From assembly GCF_002135345.1 (NCBI RefSeq), contig NZ_NEGI01000011.1:1-51142 (forward strand): a stretch of DNA of 51,142 nt, read 5' to 3'. Under the pieces are notes generated by a model. The model saw only the letters and a list, made by a program, of their open reading frames with translations. It was not told where the DNA came from and searched no databases. Numbering within the stretch: position 1 is the first letter of the stretch; each line of letters begins with the position of its first letter. Made by a program: the position numbers and the translations under genes. This DNA comes from Acinetobacter sp. ANC 4648. GTDB taxonomy: Bacteria > Pseudomonadota > Gammaproteobacteria > Pseudomonadales > Moraxellaceae. Of this stretch, positions 1 through 8,280 are shown piece after piece.

Positions 1-30
1 CAATCTGAGCCATGATCAAACTCTTCAGTT
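1..30 (-). rRNA. rrs: 16S ribosomal RNA, 5' end only
   Basis: The first 30 bases are the reverse complement of the universal 16S rRNA 5' end, ending in the GAGTTTGATCATGGCTCAG primer site. The gene reads leftwards and all but its first bases lie outside the window. The mature 5' end is placed at about position 30 by analogy with other 16S genes and could differ by a few bases. Confidence 0.93.
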
Positions 31-295
31 TAAAATCAGTAGTAGCTTAAAGGCTACCAATCTTGGCTCATCAATTTTCTGACAAATATTTCTCAAATAA
101 ACTTCGAGTAATTTCTACCATCAATCAATGAAAATAATTTCGATCGATCAACCAGTAAAAATCCACACAAGTTGTTCTTCATAAGCTCTTAATGATCTTC
201 TTGCTCCTCATCAGAGACAAGATCTAACACGATTAACTTAACAACTTAACACTTCGTGCTTCGTTCGTTTCGCTGTATCGCGTCGGGATGAGCAC
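31..295 (-). promoter_or_regulatory. rRNA operon leader
   Basis: This is the transcribed spacer between the rrn promoter and the 16S 5' end, read leftwards. It holds no convincing ORF. It should contain the antitermination and pre-16S processing signals, but I could not identify a boxA with confidence. Confidence 0.7.
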
Positions 296-323
296 AGTAT
301 AGGGGAATTTCCTACACGTGCAA
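296..323 (-). promoter_or_regulatory. rRNA operon promoter, leftward
   Basis: On the minus strand there is a -35 TTGCAC (318-323), a 16-bp spacer and a -10 TATACT (296-301). A GC-containing discriminator follows and AT-rich DNA lies upstream. The spacer shares GTAGGAAATT and CCCC with the promoter at the right end of the window, which supports both being rrn promoters. Confidence 0.85.
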
Positions 324-414
324 GCTCTTTTAACTGATTGTTTTATTGAGTGTTGTATTTTTATGCACTATATTGGTTCATTTTTGTGCCGTTATCATGT
401 AAGGCTCTGATTAT

Positions 415-447
415 AAAGCAGAAATATGATTGAATTATTTCTGCTTT
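415..447. terminator. hairpin after ppiA
   Basis: A perfect 11-bp inverted repeat (AAAGCAGAAAT at 415-425, ATTTCTGCTTT at 437-447) lies 10 bp past the ppiA stop codon. The U-tract is weak in the ppiA direction and better on the plus strand, so efficiency is uncertain. Confidence 0.6.
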
Positions 448-456
448 AATTTTTCA

Positions 457-1023
457 TTATTTCTGAGTATTGGTTGCTATAGTTTGGATACTGAGTATTT
501 TTACGGTTTGTTTAGGTACATTTTCAAACACTCCGTAATTTGTAGTCGGTACTTTGACAATTTTATCGACAATATCCATGCCTTTCGTGACTTTACCAAA
601 GACCGCATAACCAGGATTCATTGGTGCTTGATTAAGAAAGTCATTATTCGCCACATTAATAAAGAATTGGCTGGTTGCAGAGTTTGGATCATTAGTGCGA
701 GCCATGGCTAATGTGCCACGTGTATTCTTCAAGCCATTATTTGCTTCATTCTTAATGGCTGCTTGTGTTGGCTTTTCTTTCATATTGCTATCAAAGCCAC
801 CACCCTGAATCATAAAGCCTGGAATAACTCGATGGAAAATCGTGCCATTATAAAAATTACTTTTTACATAGTGTTGAAAGTTCTTAGTAGAGATTGGTGC
901 TTTATCATCATACAGCTCAATATCAATATTCCCCATATTGGTTTTAATCTGCATATTGGTATTTGCAAATACACCTGCACTCGCCACAATTAAAGACAAT
1001 GCCATACATGCTTTTTTCAACAT
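457..1023 (-). CDS. ppiA: periplasmic peptidyl-prolyl cis-trans isomerase, cyclophilin type
   Basis: The 188-residue product isomerises X-Pro peptide bonds, probably on proteins folding in the periplasm. Residues 1-20 form a signal peptide (MLKKAC, hydrophobic core, VFA before cleavage). The cyclophilin core follows: [13 protein letters not shown] at 63-75 carries the catalytic Arg65, and TSQFFI is at 117-122. Length and motifs match PpiA/RotA rather than the cytoplasmic PpiB because of the signal peptide. It is a single gene upstream of the leftward rRNA operon, separated from it by a hairpin at 415-447. Confidence 0.93.
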   Translation of the reverse strand: MLKKACMALSLIVASAGVFANTNMQIKTNMGNIDIELYDDKAPISTKNFQHYVKSNFYNGTIFHRVIPGFMIQGGGFDSNMKEKPTQAAIKNEANNGLKNTRGTLAMARTNDPNSATSQFFINVANNDFLNQAPMNPGYAVFGKVTKGMDIVDKIVKVPTTNYGVFENVPKQTVKILSIQTIATNTQK

Positions 1024-1260
1024 CTTTTCCTCTCAGAAAGTTACCATTAAAAGTTATGTCTATTTATATTCGTGATTCAGCATAATTAATACTGTTATCT
1101 TTATCTTTCAAAACCTGTGTTTCTAAATAGCACACAGATTCCAATAAATCATGCGCCTGCTGTGGATGACTCTTTTAAACTGAAATCAGTTGGATTGTTT
1201 TTATTGTGAAGCAATACACTTTATTTAATGTATACAACTACACTTTAGCTCTATAAAAGT

Positions 1261-1294
1261 AAAAAGCTGAATTTCACTTAAAATTCAGCTTTTT
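1261..1294. terminator. intrinsic terminator after the esterase gene
   Basis: A 14-bp perfect stem (AAAAAGCTGAATTT at 1261-1274, mirrored at 1281-1294) has a six-base loop and A- and T-runs on both sides. It sits 20 bp past the stop codon of the leftward esterase gene and looks bidirectional. Confidence 0.85.
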
Positions 1295-1313
1295 TAGACT
1301 ACTTATATATGTA

Positions 1314-2381
1314 TTACTGTTTATCCCAAAATTTTCTAAAATCTTTACTCATTTCGATAAGGTATTTTTTAGCTTTTTTAGAAACAGGGGTCAGATTAAT
1401 GAAGCCATGGGTTTGATCTTCATAATCATGGTAATCAACTTTAACACCATTTTGACGAAGCTTATATGCGTAAATCTTGCCTTCATCATGCAATACATCA
1501 TGTCCAGCCGTAATAACATATGCAGGTGCTAGTTTTCTTAAATTCCCATAAGTCGGTGAAATAATACTATCATCCATCGCAACCTTATAACGATCCGCAT
1601 AATAGTCAGTTACATGATCAATATCGGTACCTGTCAGTACCAAACCATCTTTATAAGCATAAAAAGAAGGATGGCGGCTTTTAAAGTCGACTGCCGGATA
1701 AATTAAGAATTGTGCATGTGGTGCATATACGGCATTGACCGTACGCTGAGCAACCACAGCACTAATATTTCCACCAGCGCTATCTCCTGCTACTGCAATT
1801 CTATTTTTCAAAATTTTAAAATGGCGACGGTTTTGATAGACCCAAGCCAGCGCATCTTCACATGACTGGATCACATCCCGTGGCCCAACCTCTGGTGCCA
1901 GTGGATATTCAATACTCAACACCTGTGCTTTGGCATGGATTGCGATTAAGCGACAAACTTCATCATGCGTATCCACACTTCCCACCACAAAGCCCCCCCC
2001 ATGATAAAATACAATCATGGGTAACTTTTTATTCGGTGCAGGATGGTAATGACGTGCGTAAATACTGCCACTCTGTAAAGGCAGACGAATATCTTCCACA
2101 AACTGAATAGGTGTCGGCTTATGAATGATAGAGTGCATTTGTACTTCAAACTGCTTGCGCGAATGAATAACATCATCACCAATAAAGCCAAGCTTACCTT
2201 GCTTCAACTGCGCAGCCATCAAACATTTGGTAAAACTATCCAGCTGAGGATATTGATAAGGATAGCCTAGAACTTTGACCAATGATTCTTGCGCAAACCG
2301 TGGCAATCGATCCAGTGAACGCCCGGCTGTACCCTGTGCTTTTTCTATTAATTCTTGGAGATTCTTATTAAAAGCAACCAT
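1314..2381 (-). CDS. alpha/beta hydrolase, HSL-type esterase/lipase
   Basis: This 355-residue protein belongs to the hormone-sensitive-lipase branch of alpha/beta hydrolases, which cleave ester bonds of small or medium acyl substrates. The HGGG oxyanion-hole motif is at 127-130 and the nucleophile Ser201 lies in GDSAGG. Asp295 (GHDVLHDE) and His325 (THGF) complete a plausible triad. I see no signal peptide, so it is probably cytoplasmic. The ATG has a good AAGGG ribosome-binding site 7 bases upstream. The HGGG codons contain an uninterrupted run of eight Gs (coding strand, positions 1993-2000). The natural substrate cannot be told from sequence. Confidence 0.9.
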   Translation of the reverse strand: MVAFNKNLQELIEKAQGTAGRSLDRLPRFAQESLVKVLGYPYQYPQLDSFTKCLMAAQLKQGKLGFIGDDVIHSRKQFEVQMHSIIHKPTPIQFVEDIRLPLQSGSIYARHYHPAPNKKLPMIVFYHGGGFVVGSVDTHDEVCRLIAIHAKAQVLSIEYPLAPEVGPRDVIQSCEDALAWVYQNRRHFKILKNRIAVAGDSAGGNISAVVAQRTVNAVYAPHAQFLIYPAVDFKSRHPSFYAYKDGLVLTGTDIDHVTDYYADRYKVAMDDSIISPTYGNLRKLAPAYVITAGHDVLHDEGKIYAYKLRQNGVKVDYHDYEDQTHGFINLTPVSKKAKKYLIEMSKDFRKFWDKQ

Positions 2382-2586
2382 TCAACATCCCTTCCCATTT
2401 TAATATCTTCATATTTTCTACATGATCAGGCTTTGATTGACTATATTCTTATATAAGTCTAGCAATCAATATACAAATACGAATCTTAGATACGCTAATC
2501 TGAGTTGATATTGATGTCATTGACTATTTATTTATAAATCAGGATTTTTTTTGCTATTTCTGATGGATAAAACTGAGATTACAGCT

Positions 2587-2985
2587 ATGGCGATTAAAAC
2601 AACTTTGCTTTCACTCAGCATTGCTTTCTTGGCAGTGGGTTGTGTTTCCTTTCCAAATGATCGACCTTATTACAATTACAATAGTAGTTATCCATCTGGT
2701 GTTTATCGAACTTATGATGATCACTATGATCGTCATTATAACAATCGTAATGATCGCTATGAACGTGCTCGCTGGGAAAGAGAAAGAGCTTATCGTTTAA
2801 AACAAATACGAATTGAACAAGAGCATCGTCAACAATGGCAACTCGATCAAATCAAAAAACAGCAATGGCAACAACACCAATACCATCTGGAACAAAATCA
2901 AAATCACCATTGGGATCAAAATAAACCCCACGGGCAAAAATGGGACAAGCGGAATAACCGCAAAAATAAAGCTGATGATAGATAA
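2587..2985 (+). CDS. small hypothetical lipoprotein
   Basis: Starting at ATG 2587 gives 132 residues with a lipoprotein signal: MAIKTTLLSL, a hydrophobic core and the lipobox LAVGC, so the acylated Cys would be residue 19. The mature part is Tyr-, Arg-, His- and Gln-rich and of low complexity, with many Tyr/Asn early and Gln/His/Trp/Lys later. I recognise no domain. A TTG at 2551 has a better-placed AGGA ribosome-binding site and would add 12 residues, but that puts acidic residues in the signal n-region, so I prefer 2587. Probably an outer-membrane-anchored protein; function unknown. Confidence 0.75.
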   Translation: MAIKTTLLSLSIAFLAVGCVSFPNDRPYYNYNSSYPSGVYRTYDDHYDRHYNNRNDRYERARWERERAYRLKQIRIEQEHRQQWQLDQIKKQQWQQHQYHLEQNQNHHWDQNKPHGQKWDKRNNRKNKADDR

Positions 2986-3432
2986 TCGGCTGAGCATAAT
3001 CCCCAAAATCAGAATTAATGACTTTTTTATAAATAAACAGTTTTTAGTTTTAAACTGAATTTGGGATACATAATCTAGACAATATCATAATACTCATACG
3101 TTATTCGGTTAAGACTTTTACATATAGACTCAGTTCATATGATGTTCTTTAACAAGCTCTGAACACATATTTAGAAAACCAATGAGTATTAAAAATTCAG
3201 TGAATTAAAGCATATGACGTCATTATTTAGAAAAAATCGATCTTTTTCAGCTAAAACATCTTTAAAAGCTGAATAATTTTAAATTATATCGCTAAAAACT
3301 TGAATTTTTGCTGCTCGCCCACACTTTAGTCCATAGTGAATTAAACAATCATGGCAGTTCAGGATTACTCCAGTGATTACTGAAGCCAAAGGACTGTACA
3401 TGTTTAAGAACCCATTTAAACGGAGATCATCA
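2986..3432. other. intergenic stretch before grpE
   Basis: This stretch is AT-rich and non-coding. It holds a weak hairpin (TTCAGCT at 3246-3252 with AGCTGAA at 3267-3273) that may terminate the lipoprotein transcript. The heat-shock-type promoter of grpE, listed separately, is also here. Confidence 0.6.
3299..3325 (+). promoter_or_regulatory. sigma-32-type promoter of grpE
   Basis: CTTGAA at 3299-3304, 13 bases, then CCCACACT at 3318-3325. This fits the RpoH consensus CTTGAA, N11-16, CCCCATNT with five of eight -10 positions matching. It lies about 108 bases before the grpE start, which is a heat-shock gene. Inferred by consensus only. Confidence 0.7.
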
Positions 3433-3966
3433 ATGGCTAATGAGCAAACTGAACAAGCTCAAGACATTCAACCAGAGCAAGCTGAACAGCAAAATGATCA
3501 AACTCAAGCTGTCGTTAGTGTTGAAGATTTACAAACTCAAATTCAAAAACTTGAAGAAAGCTTAAAACTTGAAAAAGTACGTACTGCAAATGCAGTTTAC
3601 GAAGCACAAAAAAGTGTTGAACGTATTCAACGTGAATCTGAAAAACACAAAGAGACTGTGCTTGAAAAATTTTCTAAAGAACTGCTTGAATCAGTCGACA
3701 ATTTAGAACGTGCTATTCAAGCTGCGGGTGATGAAGAAAATGCAGTCGTTGAAGGGATCAAACTCACCTTAAAGTCTTTACTCACCACTTTAGAAAAATT
3801 TGGTGTACAAGAAGCAAATACAGCAAATGGCTTCAATGCTGAGCTTCATCAGGCAGTAGGTATCGATCCAGAGGCAAAAGCCAATGAAATTGGCACCGTA
3901 TTACAAAAAGGCTATACCTTAAATAACCGTTTACTTCGTCCAGCAATGGTCTTAGTCGGTCAATAA
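3433..3966 (+). CDS. grpE: nucleotide exchange factor GrpE
   Basis: GrpE (177 residues) releases ADP from DnaK to restart the Hsp70 folding cycle. The N-terminus is acidic and Gln/Glu-rich, then a long coiled coil (about residues 30-90), then the beta domain ending RPAMVLVGQ. The reading frame extends 20 codons further upstream, but ATG 3433 has a GGAG site 7 bases before it, and MANEQ is the usual Acinetobacter start. dnaK follows 119 bp downstream; dnaJ is not adjacent. The sigma-32-type promoter at 3299 indicates heat-shock control. Confidence 0.96.
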   Translation: MANEQTEQAQDIQPEQAEQQNDQTQAVVSVEDLQTQIQKLEESLKLEKVRTANAVYEAQKSVERIQRESEKHKETVLEKFSKELLESVDNLERAIQAAGDEENAVVEGIKLTLKSLLTTLEKFGVQEANTANGFNAELHQAVGIDPEAKANEIGTVLQKGYTLNNRLLRPAMVLVGQ

Positions 3967-4009
3967 AGTAATAAATTCGAGAGTTTATAAAATATTTTCA
4001 AGAATTTTA

Positions 4010-4037
4010 CTTGAAAAATTTTGAAAGGCTCTCATAT
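4010..4037 (+). promoter_or_regulatory. second sigma-32-type promoter, for dnaK
   Basis: CTTGAA at 4010-4015, 14 bases, then TCTCATAT at 4030-4037 (six of eight to CCCCATNT). It lies about 49 bases before the dnaK start, suggesting that dnaK is transcribed on its own as well as from the grpE promoter. Confidence 0.6.
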
Positions 4038-4085
4038 CGGATAACAAGCATAAACTATTGCAAAAAATTAAGAGGAAAAATATCA

Positions 4086-6029
4086 ATGGCTAAAATTATC
4101 GGTATTGATTTAGGTACAACTAACTCATGTGTTGCTGTATTAGAAGGCGACAAAGTTAAAGTAATTGAAAACGCAGAAGGTACGCGTACTACACCATCAA
4201 TTGTTGCATACAAAGATGGCGAAATTCTTGTGGGTCAATCTGCAAAACGTCAAGCAGTCACTAATCCAAAAAATACATTGTATGCAATCAAACGTTTAAT
4301 TGGTCGTAAGTATCAAGACCAAGCGGTTCAAAAAGACATCGGTTTAGTACCGTACAAAATCATCAAAGCAGACAATGGTGATGCTTGGGTTGAAGTCAAT
4401 GATAAAAAATTGGCACCACAACAAGTTTCAGCTGAAATCTTGAAAAAGATGAAAAAAACAGCTGAAGACTATTTAGGTGAAACAGTAACTGAAGCTGTTA
4501 TTACCGTTCCTGCTTACTTTAATGATGCACAACGTCAAGCAACGAAAGATGCGGGTAAAATCGCTGGTTTAGAAGTTAAACGTATCATCAACGAACCAAC
4601 TGCTGCTGCACTTGCGTTCGGTATGGACAAAAAAGAAGGCGATCGTAAAATTGCGGTTTATGACTTAGGTGGTGGTACTTTTGACGTATCAATCATTGAA
4701 ATCGCAGATCTAGATGGCGACCAACAGATTGAAGTATTGTCGACCAATGGTGATACATTCCTTGGTGGTGAAGACTTTGATAATGCGTTAATCGAATACT
4801 TAGTTGAAGAGTTCAAGAAAGAACAAAACTTCAACTTGAAGCAAGATCCACTTGCATTACAACGTTTGAAAGAAGCAGCTGAAAAAGCAAAAATCGAGCT
4901 TTCTTCTTCGAATGCAACTGAAATTAATCTTCCGTACATCACGGCAGATGCGACTGGCCCTAAACACTTAGTGATCAACGTAACACGTGCGAAACTTGAA
5001 GGTTTAGTTGCCGATTTAGTTGCTCGTACGATTGAGCCTTGTCGTATTGCGCTTAAAGATGCAGGTCTTTCGACTTCTGACATCTCTGACGTAATCTTGG
5101 TAGGTGGTCAGTCACGTATGCCAATGGTTCAACAGAAAGTACAGGAATTCTTTGGTAAAGAGCCTCGTAAAGATGTGAACCCTGACGAAGCTGTTGCAAT
5201 GGGTGCAGCGATTCAAGGTGCAGTATTGTCTGGTGACAAAACTGACGTACTTTTACTTGACGTTACTCCATTGACACTTGGTATCGAAACAATGGGCGGT
5301 GTGTTAACTGCAATCATTGAGAAAAATACGACGATTCCTGCGAAGAAATCTCAAGTATTCTCAACTGCTGCTGACAACCAACCTGCTGTAGACATTTCTG
5401 TGTTCCAAGGTGAACGTAAAATGGCGCAGCAAAATAAATTGTTAGGTAACTTCCAATTGGGTGACATTCCACCTGCTCCACGTGGTGTGCCACAAATTGA
5501 AGTATCTTTCGACATCAATGCTGATGGTATCTTGAAAGTGTCTGCTAAAGACAAGAGCACAGGTAAAGAGCAATCGATTCAAATTAAAGCAAACTCTGGT
5601 TTGAGCGATGCTGAAATTGAAGCGATGATCAAAGATGCTGAAGCAAATGCTGAAGAAGATCGTAAATTTGAAGAACTTGCGAAAGCACGTAACGAAGCAG
5701 ATGCTTTAGTTTCTAGCTCGCAAAAAGCAGTGAAAGATCTTGGTGAGCAAGTCACTGCTGATGAAAAAACAGCAATTGAAACGGCTGTTACTGAGCTTGA
5801 AGCTGCAACCAAAGAAAATGATGTAGATGACATTAAGGCGAAAACTGAAGCTTTACAAAACATCATTATGCCGATCAGCCAACGTGCTTATGAAGCTGCT
5901 CAAGGTCAAGGCGGAGCTGAAGGTTTCGATCCTAACCAGTTCGGTGGTGATGCAGGTCAACAACAGCAAAAAGCTGATGATGGCGTTGTAGATGCAGAGT
6001 TCACTGAAGTTAAAGATGATAAAAAATAA
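4086..6029 (+). CDS. dnaK: molecular chaperone DnaK (Hsp70)
   Basis: DnaK (647 residues) is the ATP-driven cytosolic Hsp70 chaperone working with DnaJ and GrpE. The actin-fold ATPase shows GIDLGTTNS at 6-14, then DLGGGTFD and VGGQSRMP. The conserved linker ([13 protein letters not shown]) leads to the substrate-binding domain and a helical lid. The tail is Gln-rich and ends in an acidic [12 protein letters not shown] motif. The open frame runs 25 codons further upstream, but ATG 4086 follows an AGAGG site and gives the canonical [12 protein letters not shown] start. A GNRA-loop terminator follows. Confidence 0.98.
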   Translation: MAKIIGIDLGTTNSCVAVLEGDKVKVIENAEGTRTTPSIVAYKDGEILVGQSAKRQAVTNPKNTLYAIKRLIGRKYQDQAVQKDIGLVPYKIIKADNGDAWVEVNDKKLAPQQVSAEILKKMKKTAEDYLGETVTEAVITVPAYFNDAQRQATKDAGKIAGLEVKRIINEPTAAALAFGMDKKEGDRKIAVYDLGGGTFDVSIIEIADLDGDQQIEVLSTNGDTFLGGEDFDNALIEYLVEEFKKEQNFNLKQDPLALQRLKEAAEKAKIELSSSNATEINLPYITADATGPKHLVINVTRAKLEGLVADLVARTIEPCRIALKDAGLSTSDISDVILVGGQSRMPMVQQKVQEFFGKEPRKDVNPDEAVAMGAAIQGAVLSGDKTDVLLLDVTPLTLGIETMGGVLTAIIEKNTTIPAKKSQVFSTAADNQPAVDISVFQGERKMAQQNKLLGNFQLGDIPPAPRGVPQIEVSFDINADGILKVSAKDKSTGKEQSIQIKANSGLSDAEIEAMIKDAEANAEEDRKFEELAKARNEADALVSSSQKAVKDLGEQVTADEKTAIETAVTELEAATKENDVDDIKAKTEALQNIIMPISQRAYEAAQGQGGAEGFDPNQFGGDAGQQQQKADDGVVDAEFTEVKDDKK

Positions 6030-6051
6030 TTTATCGCTTTAATTGAGTTTT

Positions 6052-6081
6052 AAAAAAACCGCGCGAAAGCGCGGTTTTTTT
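6052..6081 (+). terminator. intrinsic terminator after dnaK
   Basis: Stem CCGCGC (6059-6064), GAAA tetraloop, GCGCGG (6069-6074), flanked by seven As and at least seven Ts. It lies 22 bp past the dnaK stop and is a textbook terminator. Confidence 0.95.
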
Positions 6082-6237
6082 ATGTTTAAAAATGAATATT
6101 TTTCTTGATTACATAAAGTCCGTATAGCGATTAAAGCTTAAGATAAAAAAGATAAAGAGGTACGATTAAATATATGCTTGCCAATTATTCGTTTTTGTAT
6201 AAATTATTAATATTTAGACTATTTAAAAATATAAAAA

Positions 6238-7155
6238 ATGCGTATTTGGATGATTTTTATTTTAGTTATAGCAACCGCTTATTTTACGATTCAATGCAGA
6301 ATCCATCCTCAACTCACCTACAACTCTCTCCTAGATCGGATTCAACATCCCTTAGATACTCGGCTACGTTATCGTATTGGAAGCATTGATCCTCGCTTTA
6401 ACCTATCCACTGAACAACTTCAGCAATTGACCCAACAGGCGGCAGCAATTTGGCAACAAGGCACGATAAAAAACCAATTTATCTATGATCCTAATGCAAA
6501 GCTCAGTATCAATTTAATTTATGATGATCGCCAAGCTGAATCAGATCAACGTAAACAAGAAATACGGATCATTGAAAATAGCCGACAATACACAGATTCA
6601 GAACATGAAAAAGTAACACACTTAGATTCACAACTTGAACAAGCCAAACATGAACTTAATATTTATCAAGTTAATTATCAAACGAAAGTTGAGCAATACA
6701 ACCAAATAATTCAAGACTTTAATCAAACACAGCACACTTTAAGCGATACTACTCGCCAGCAATTAAATTTGCAAAAACAGCAACTACAACAAGAACAATT
6801 TGAATTACAACAGCGTATTAATGAGTTCAACCTAAAAGTTAGCCAGCTAAACCAACAAGTCGACAATGTTAATATAATGAATCAGCAATTCAATCAATCT
6901 GTTGATCAATTCAATCATCGTTTCCACGCACGCCAATTTGATAAAGGACTCTTTAATGGCCAAGAAATTAATATTTATGAATTTGAATCAGATGAAGATT
7001 TACGACTCACTATCGCACACGAATTTGGTCATGCCTTGGGGCTAAACCACAACCAAGACCCCAAAGCCCTGATGTACCCCGTAATGAAAGAACAAGATTT
7101 GAAAAACTTTAAATTAACGAATTCTGACTTAGAGCTGTTAAACTCAAGACATTAA
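6238..7155 (+). CDS. matrixin-like zinc metalloprotease with coiled coil
   Basis: This 305-residue protein has an N-terminal hydrophobic segment (residues 4-19) ending at Cys20, which is either a membrane anchor, a signal peptide or a poor lipobox. A Gln-rich predicted coiled coil occupies about residues 120-225. The C-terminus carries the metzincin zinc motif HEFGHALGLNH (261-271) and a Met-turn candidate in ALMYPV (Met279), as in matrixins (peptidase M10 family). The zinc ligands would be His261, His265 and His271, with Glu262 catalytic. It is expected to act outside the cytoplasm. There is no clear Shine-Dalgarno site before ATG 6238. Substrate unknown. Confidence 0.85.
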   Translation: MRIWMIFILVIATAYFTIQCRIHPQLTYNSLLDRIQHPLDTRLRYRIGSIDPRFNLSTEQLQQLTQQAAAIWQQGTIKNQFIYDPNAKLSINLIYDDRQAESDQRKQEIRIIENSRQYTDSEHEKVTHLDSQLEQAKHELNIYQVNYQTKVEQYNQIIQDFNQTQHTLSDTTRQQLNLQKQQLQQEQFELQQRINEFNLKVSQLNQQVDNVNIMNQQFNQSVDQFNHRFHARQFDKGLFNGQEINIYEFESDEDLRLTIAHEFGHALGLNHNQDPKALMYPVMKEQDLKNFKLTNSDLELLNSRH

Positions 7156-7270
7156 CAATGTTAAAAACAGACAATAAAACACATAATTTACATATGGATT
7201 TATATCTATTTGAATTATTTATCTACAACTTCGTGTTATTGTCGAATGATAAAACTTAAAGGAGATCGCC

Positions 7271-7648
7271 GTGAGCTATTATCATATTATTCTTGAAGTA
7301 AATGATCATATCAGCACAATTGAACAAACTCGCGATATTGAAATATTTGATATTACCGAGATTCAACCCTATCTCCATGCAATTCTATTGCCTTTTTATA
7401 ATGAACAGACACTTGAGTTTGAGGATGAAAATATCGAATTTAAAGATGTTTTACACCTCTCGATTAAGCAAACTTTATTACCGATTCAGCACCTAATTGA
7501 AGAAGAGCAAAAACAATTACCAAGTGATACCGATATCACCATTAGCGCCTATGAAATCTTTAATGATCGAGATTTATGCCAAGATGTAACTGCTGTGGTT
7601 TTAGATATTTTAGAGGCAGTAAAATTAGATCTCTCTGAAATTGAATAA
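7271..7648 (+). CDS. hypothetical protein, acidic, 125 residues
   Basis: I do not recognise this family. The product is acidic, has no signal peptide or membrane segment, and looks like a soluble cytoplasmic alpha/beta protein. Its C-terminal part is helical (ALVVLDILEAV-like pattern). It starts with GTG, but a strong AAAGGAG site 6 bases upstream makes translation convincing. It stands alone between the metalloprotease gene and a 0.6-kb non-coding stretch. Codon use looks like that of its neighbours. Confidence 0.8.
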   Translation: MSYYHIILEVNDHISTIEQTRDIEIFDITEIQPYLHAILLPFYNEQTLEFEDENIEFKDVLHLSIKQTLLPIQHLIEEEQKQLPSDTDITISAYEIFNDRDLCQDVTAVVLDILEAVKLDLSEIE

Positions 7649-7653
7649 ATAAA

Positions 7654-7690
7654 AGGGCATTTGACCAGATATAACATGGTCAAATGCCCT
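7654..7690. terminator. 14-bp perfect hairpin
   Basis: AGGGCATTTGACCA (7654-7667) and its exact complement (7677-7690) flank a nine-base loop, just past the stop of the 125-residue gene. The plus strand lacks a T-run after it; the minus strand reads into TTTTATTT. It may terminate the upstream gene weakly or act in the leftward direction. Confidence 0.6.
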
Positions 7691-7824
7691 ACGTATTACA
7701 ACTCAGTCTACTAGTCTACTTTAAGCAATTCATACTATCTATTAAGCAGCCCGACACTCATCACAAAAATAGCGAAATATCACACTATAATTAATGTGAA
7801 CCTAAACCTATCCCAATTGATCTT

Positions 7825-7840
7825 GGTTTCACGTGGAACC
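7825..7840. other. parS: parS-like ParB binding site
   Basis: GGTTTCACGTGGAACC contains the 14-base core GTTTCACGTGGAAC, which fits the near-universal bacterial parS consensus (GTTYCACGTGRAAC). It lies in non-coding DNA about 18 kb left of oriC. Two more sites with the same core occur in the window. Confidence 0.85.
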
Positions 7841-7957
7841 TCGTTTATTTGAATTATTAACTTTACTCCAAGATGCCCATTTTTTTAGAAGTAAATCATA
7901 CGGTTTATTTCAGTCTGATTAAATTTTTTATCATTACTTCATTTAAAATTATATACA

Positions 7958-8143
7958 TAAAAAAGGAGAAAAGATCTCTCCCAAAATCTTTTCTCCTTGG
8001 AGTTAATACAGTCATAAGACCGATTATATTGTTTCAATATTATAATTTTATTTCGCTTATTATTTTCATCTCACATATCTAAAAATGTGATAAACGCTAA
8101 AATTTACAACACTGAATATAAGCATATTTGATATTTAAATCAA
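7958..8143 (-). ncRNA. candidate small RNA
   Basis: On the minus strand a promoter-like pair (TTGATT at 8138-8143, 17-bp spacer, TATATT at 8115-8120) lies about 110 bp before a strong intrinsic terminator: 13-bp arms AAGGAGAAAAGAT at 7986-7998 and 7963-7975 (perfect) followed by at least six Ts. tyrS upstream already has its own terminator, so this one has no known gene to serve. A transcript of about 150 bases is inferred. The region is AT-rich, so the promoter match could be chance. Confidence 0.4.
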
Positions 8144-8227
8144 TATAAATAGAAAAAATTAACATATGTTTTTATAGAAGTTTTTTTAATTTCTATATGC
8201 TATTTAGTGCTAAAGATAATTTATAGT

Positions 8228-8264
8228 GAAAAAAAAGCCATCAATAATGATGGCTTTTTTTATA
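8228..8264. terminator. intrinsic terminator after tyrS
   Basis: GCCATCA, four-base loop ATAA, TGATGGC with A8 on one side and T7 on the other, about 20 bp past the tyrS stop in the leftward direction. Confidence 0.9.
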
Positions 8265-8280
8265 TATCAAAGCGTTATCA

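Larger units (their letters stand above)
7649..8280. other. non-coding stretch between the 125-residue protein gene and tyrS
   Basis: This 632-bp AT-rich stretch holds a 14-bp hairpin, a parS-like site, a strong leftward terminator with a possible small-RNA promoter, and the tyrS terminator, each listed separately. A 69-codon open frame at 7873-8082 has low-complexity, AT-driven composition and is not believed. Confidence 0.75.

Noticed and set aside
4658..5083. 141-codon open frame opposite dnaK
   Set aside because: Mirror of the conserved DnaK ATPase frame; Ser-rich shadow.
5473..5490. CTCCACGTGGTG inside dnaK as a parS site
   Set aside because: Only the central bases match; the right arm lacks AAC, and the codons explain the sequence.
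7781..7800. TCACA/TGTGA dyad as a CRP-like site
   Set aside because: The spacing is too long for a CRP site and no rightward gene follows closely.
7873..8082. 69-codon open frame on the plus strand
   Set aside because: AT-driven composition (Ile, Phe, Lys), no ribosome-binding site, and overlap with two terminator structures.
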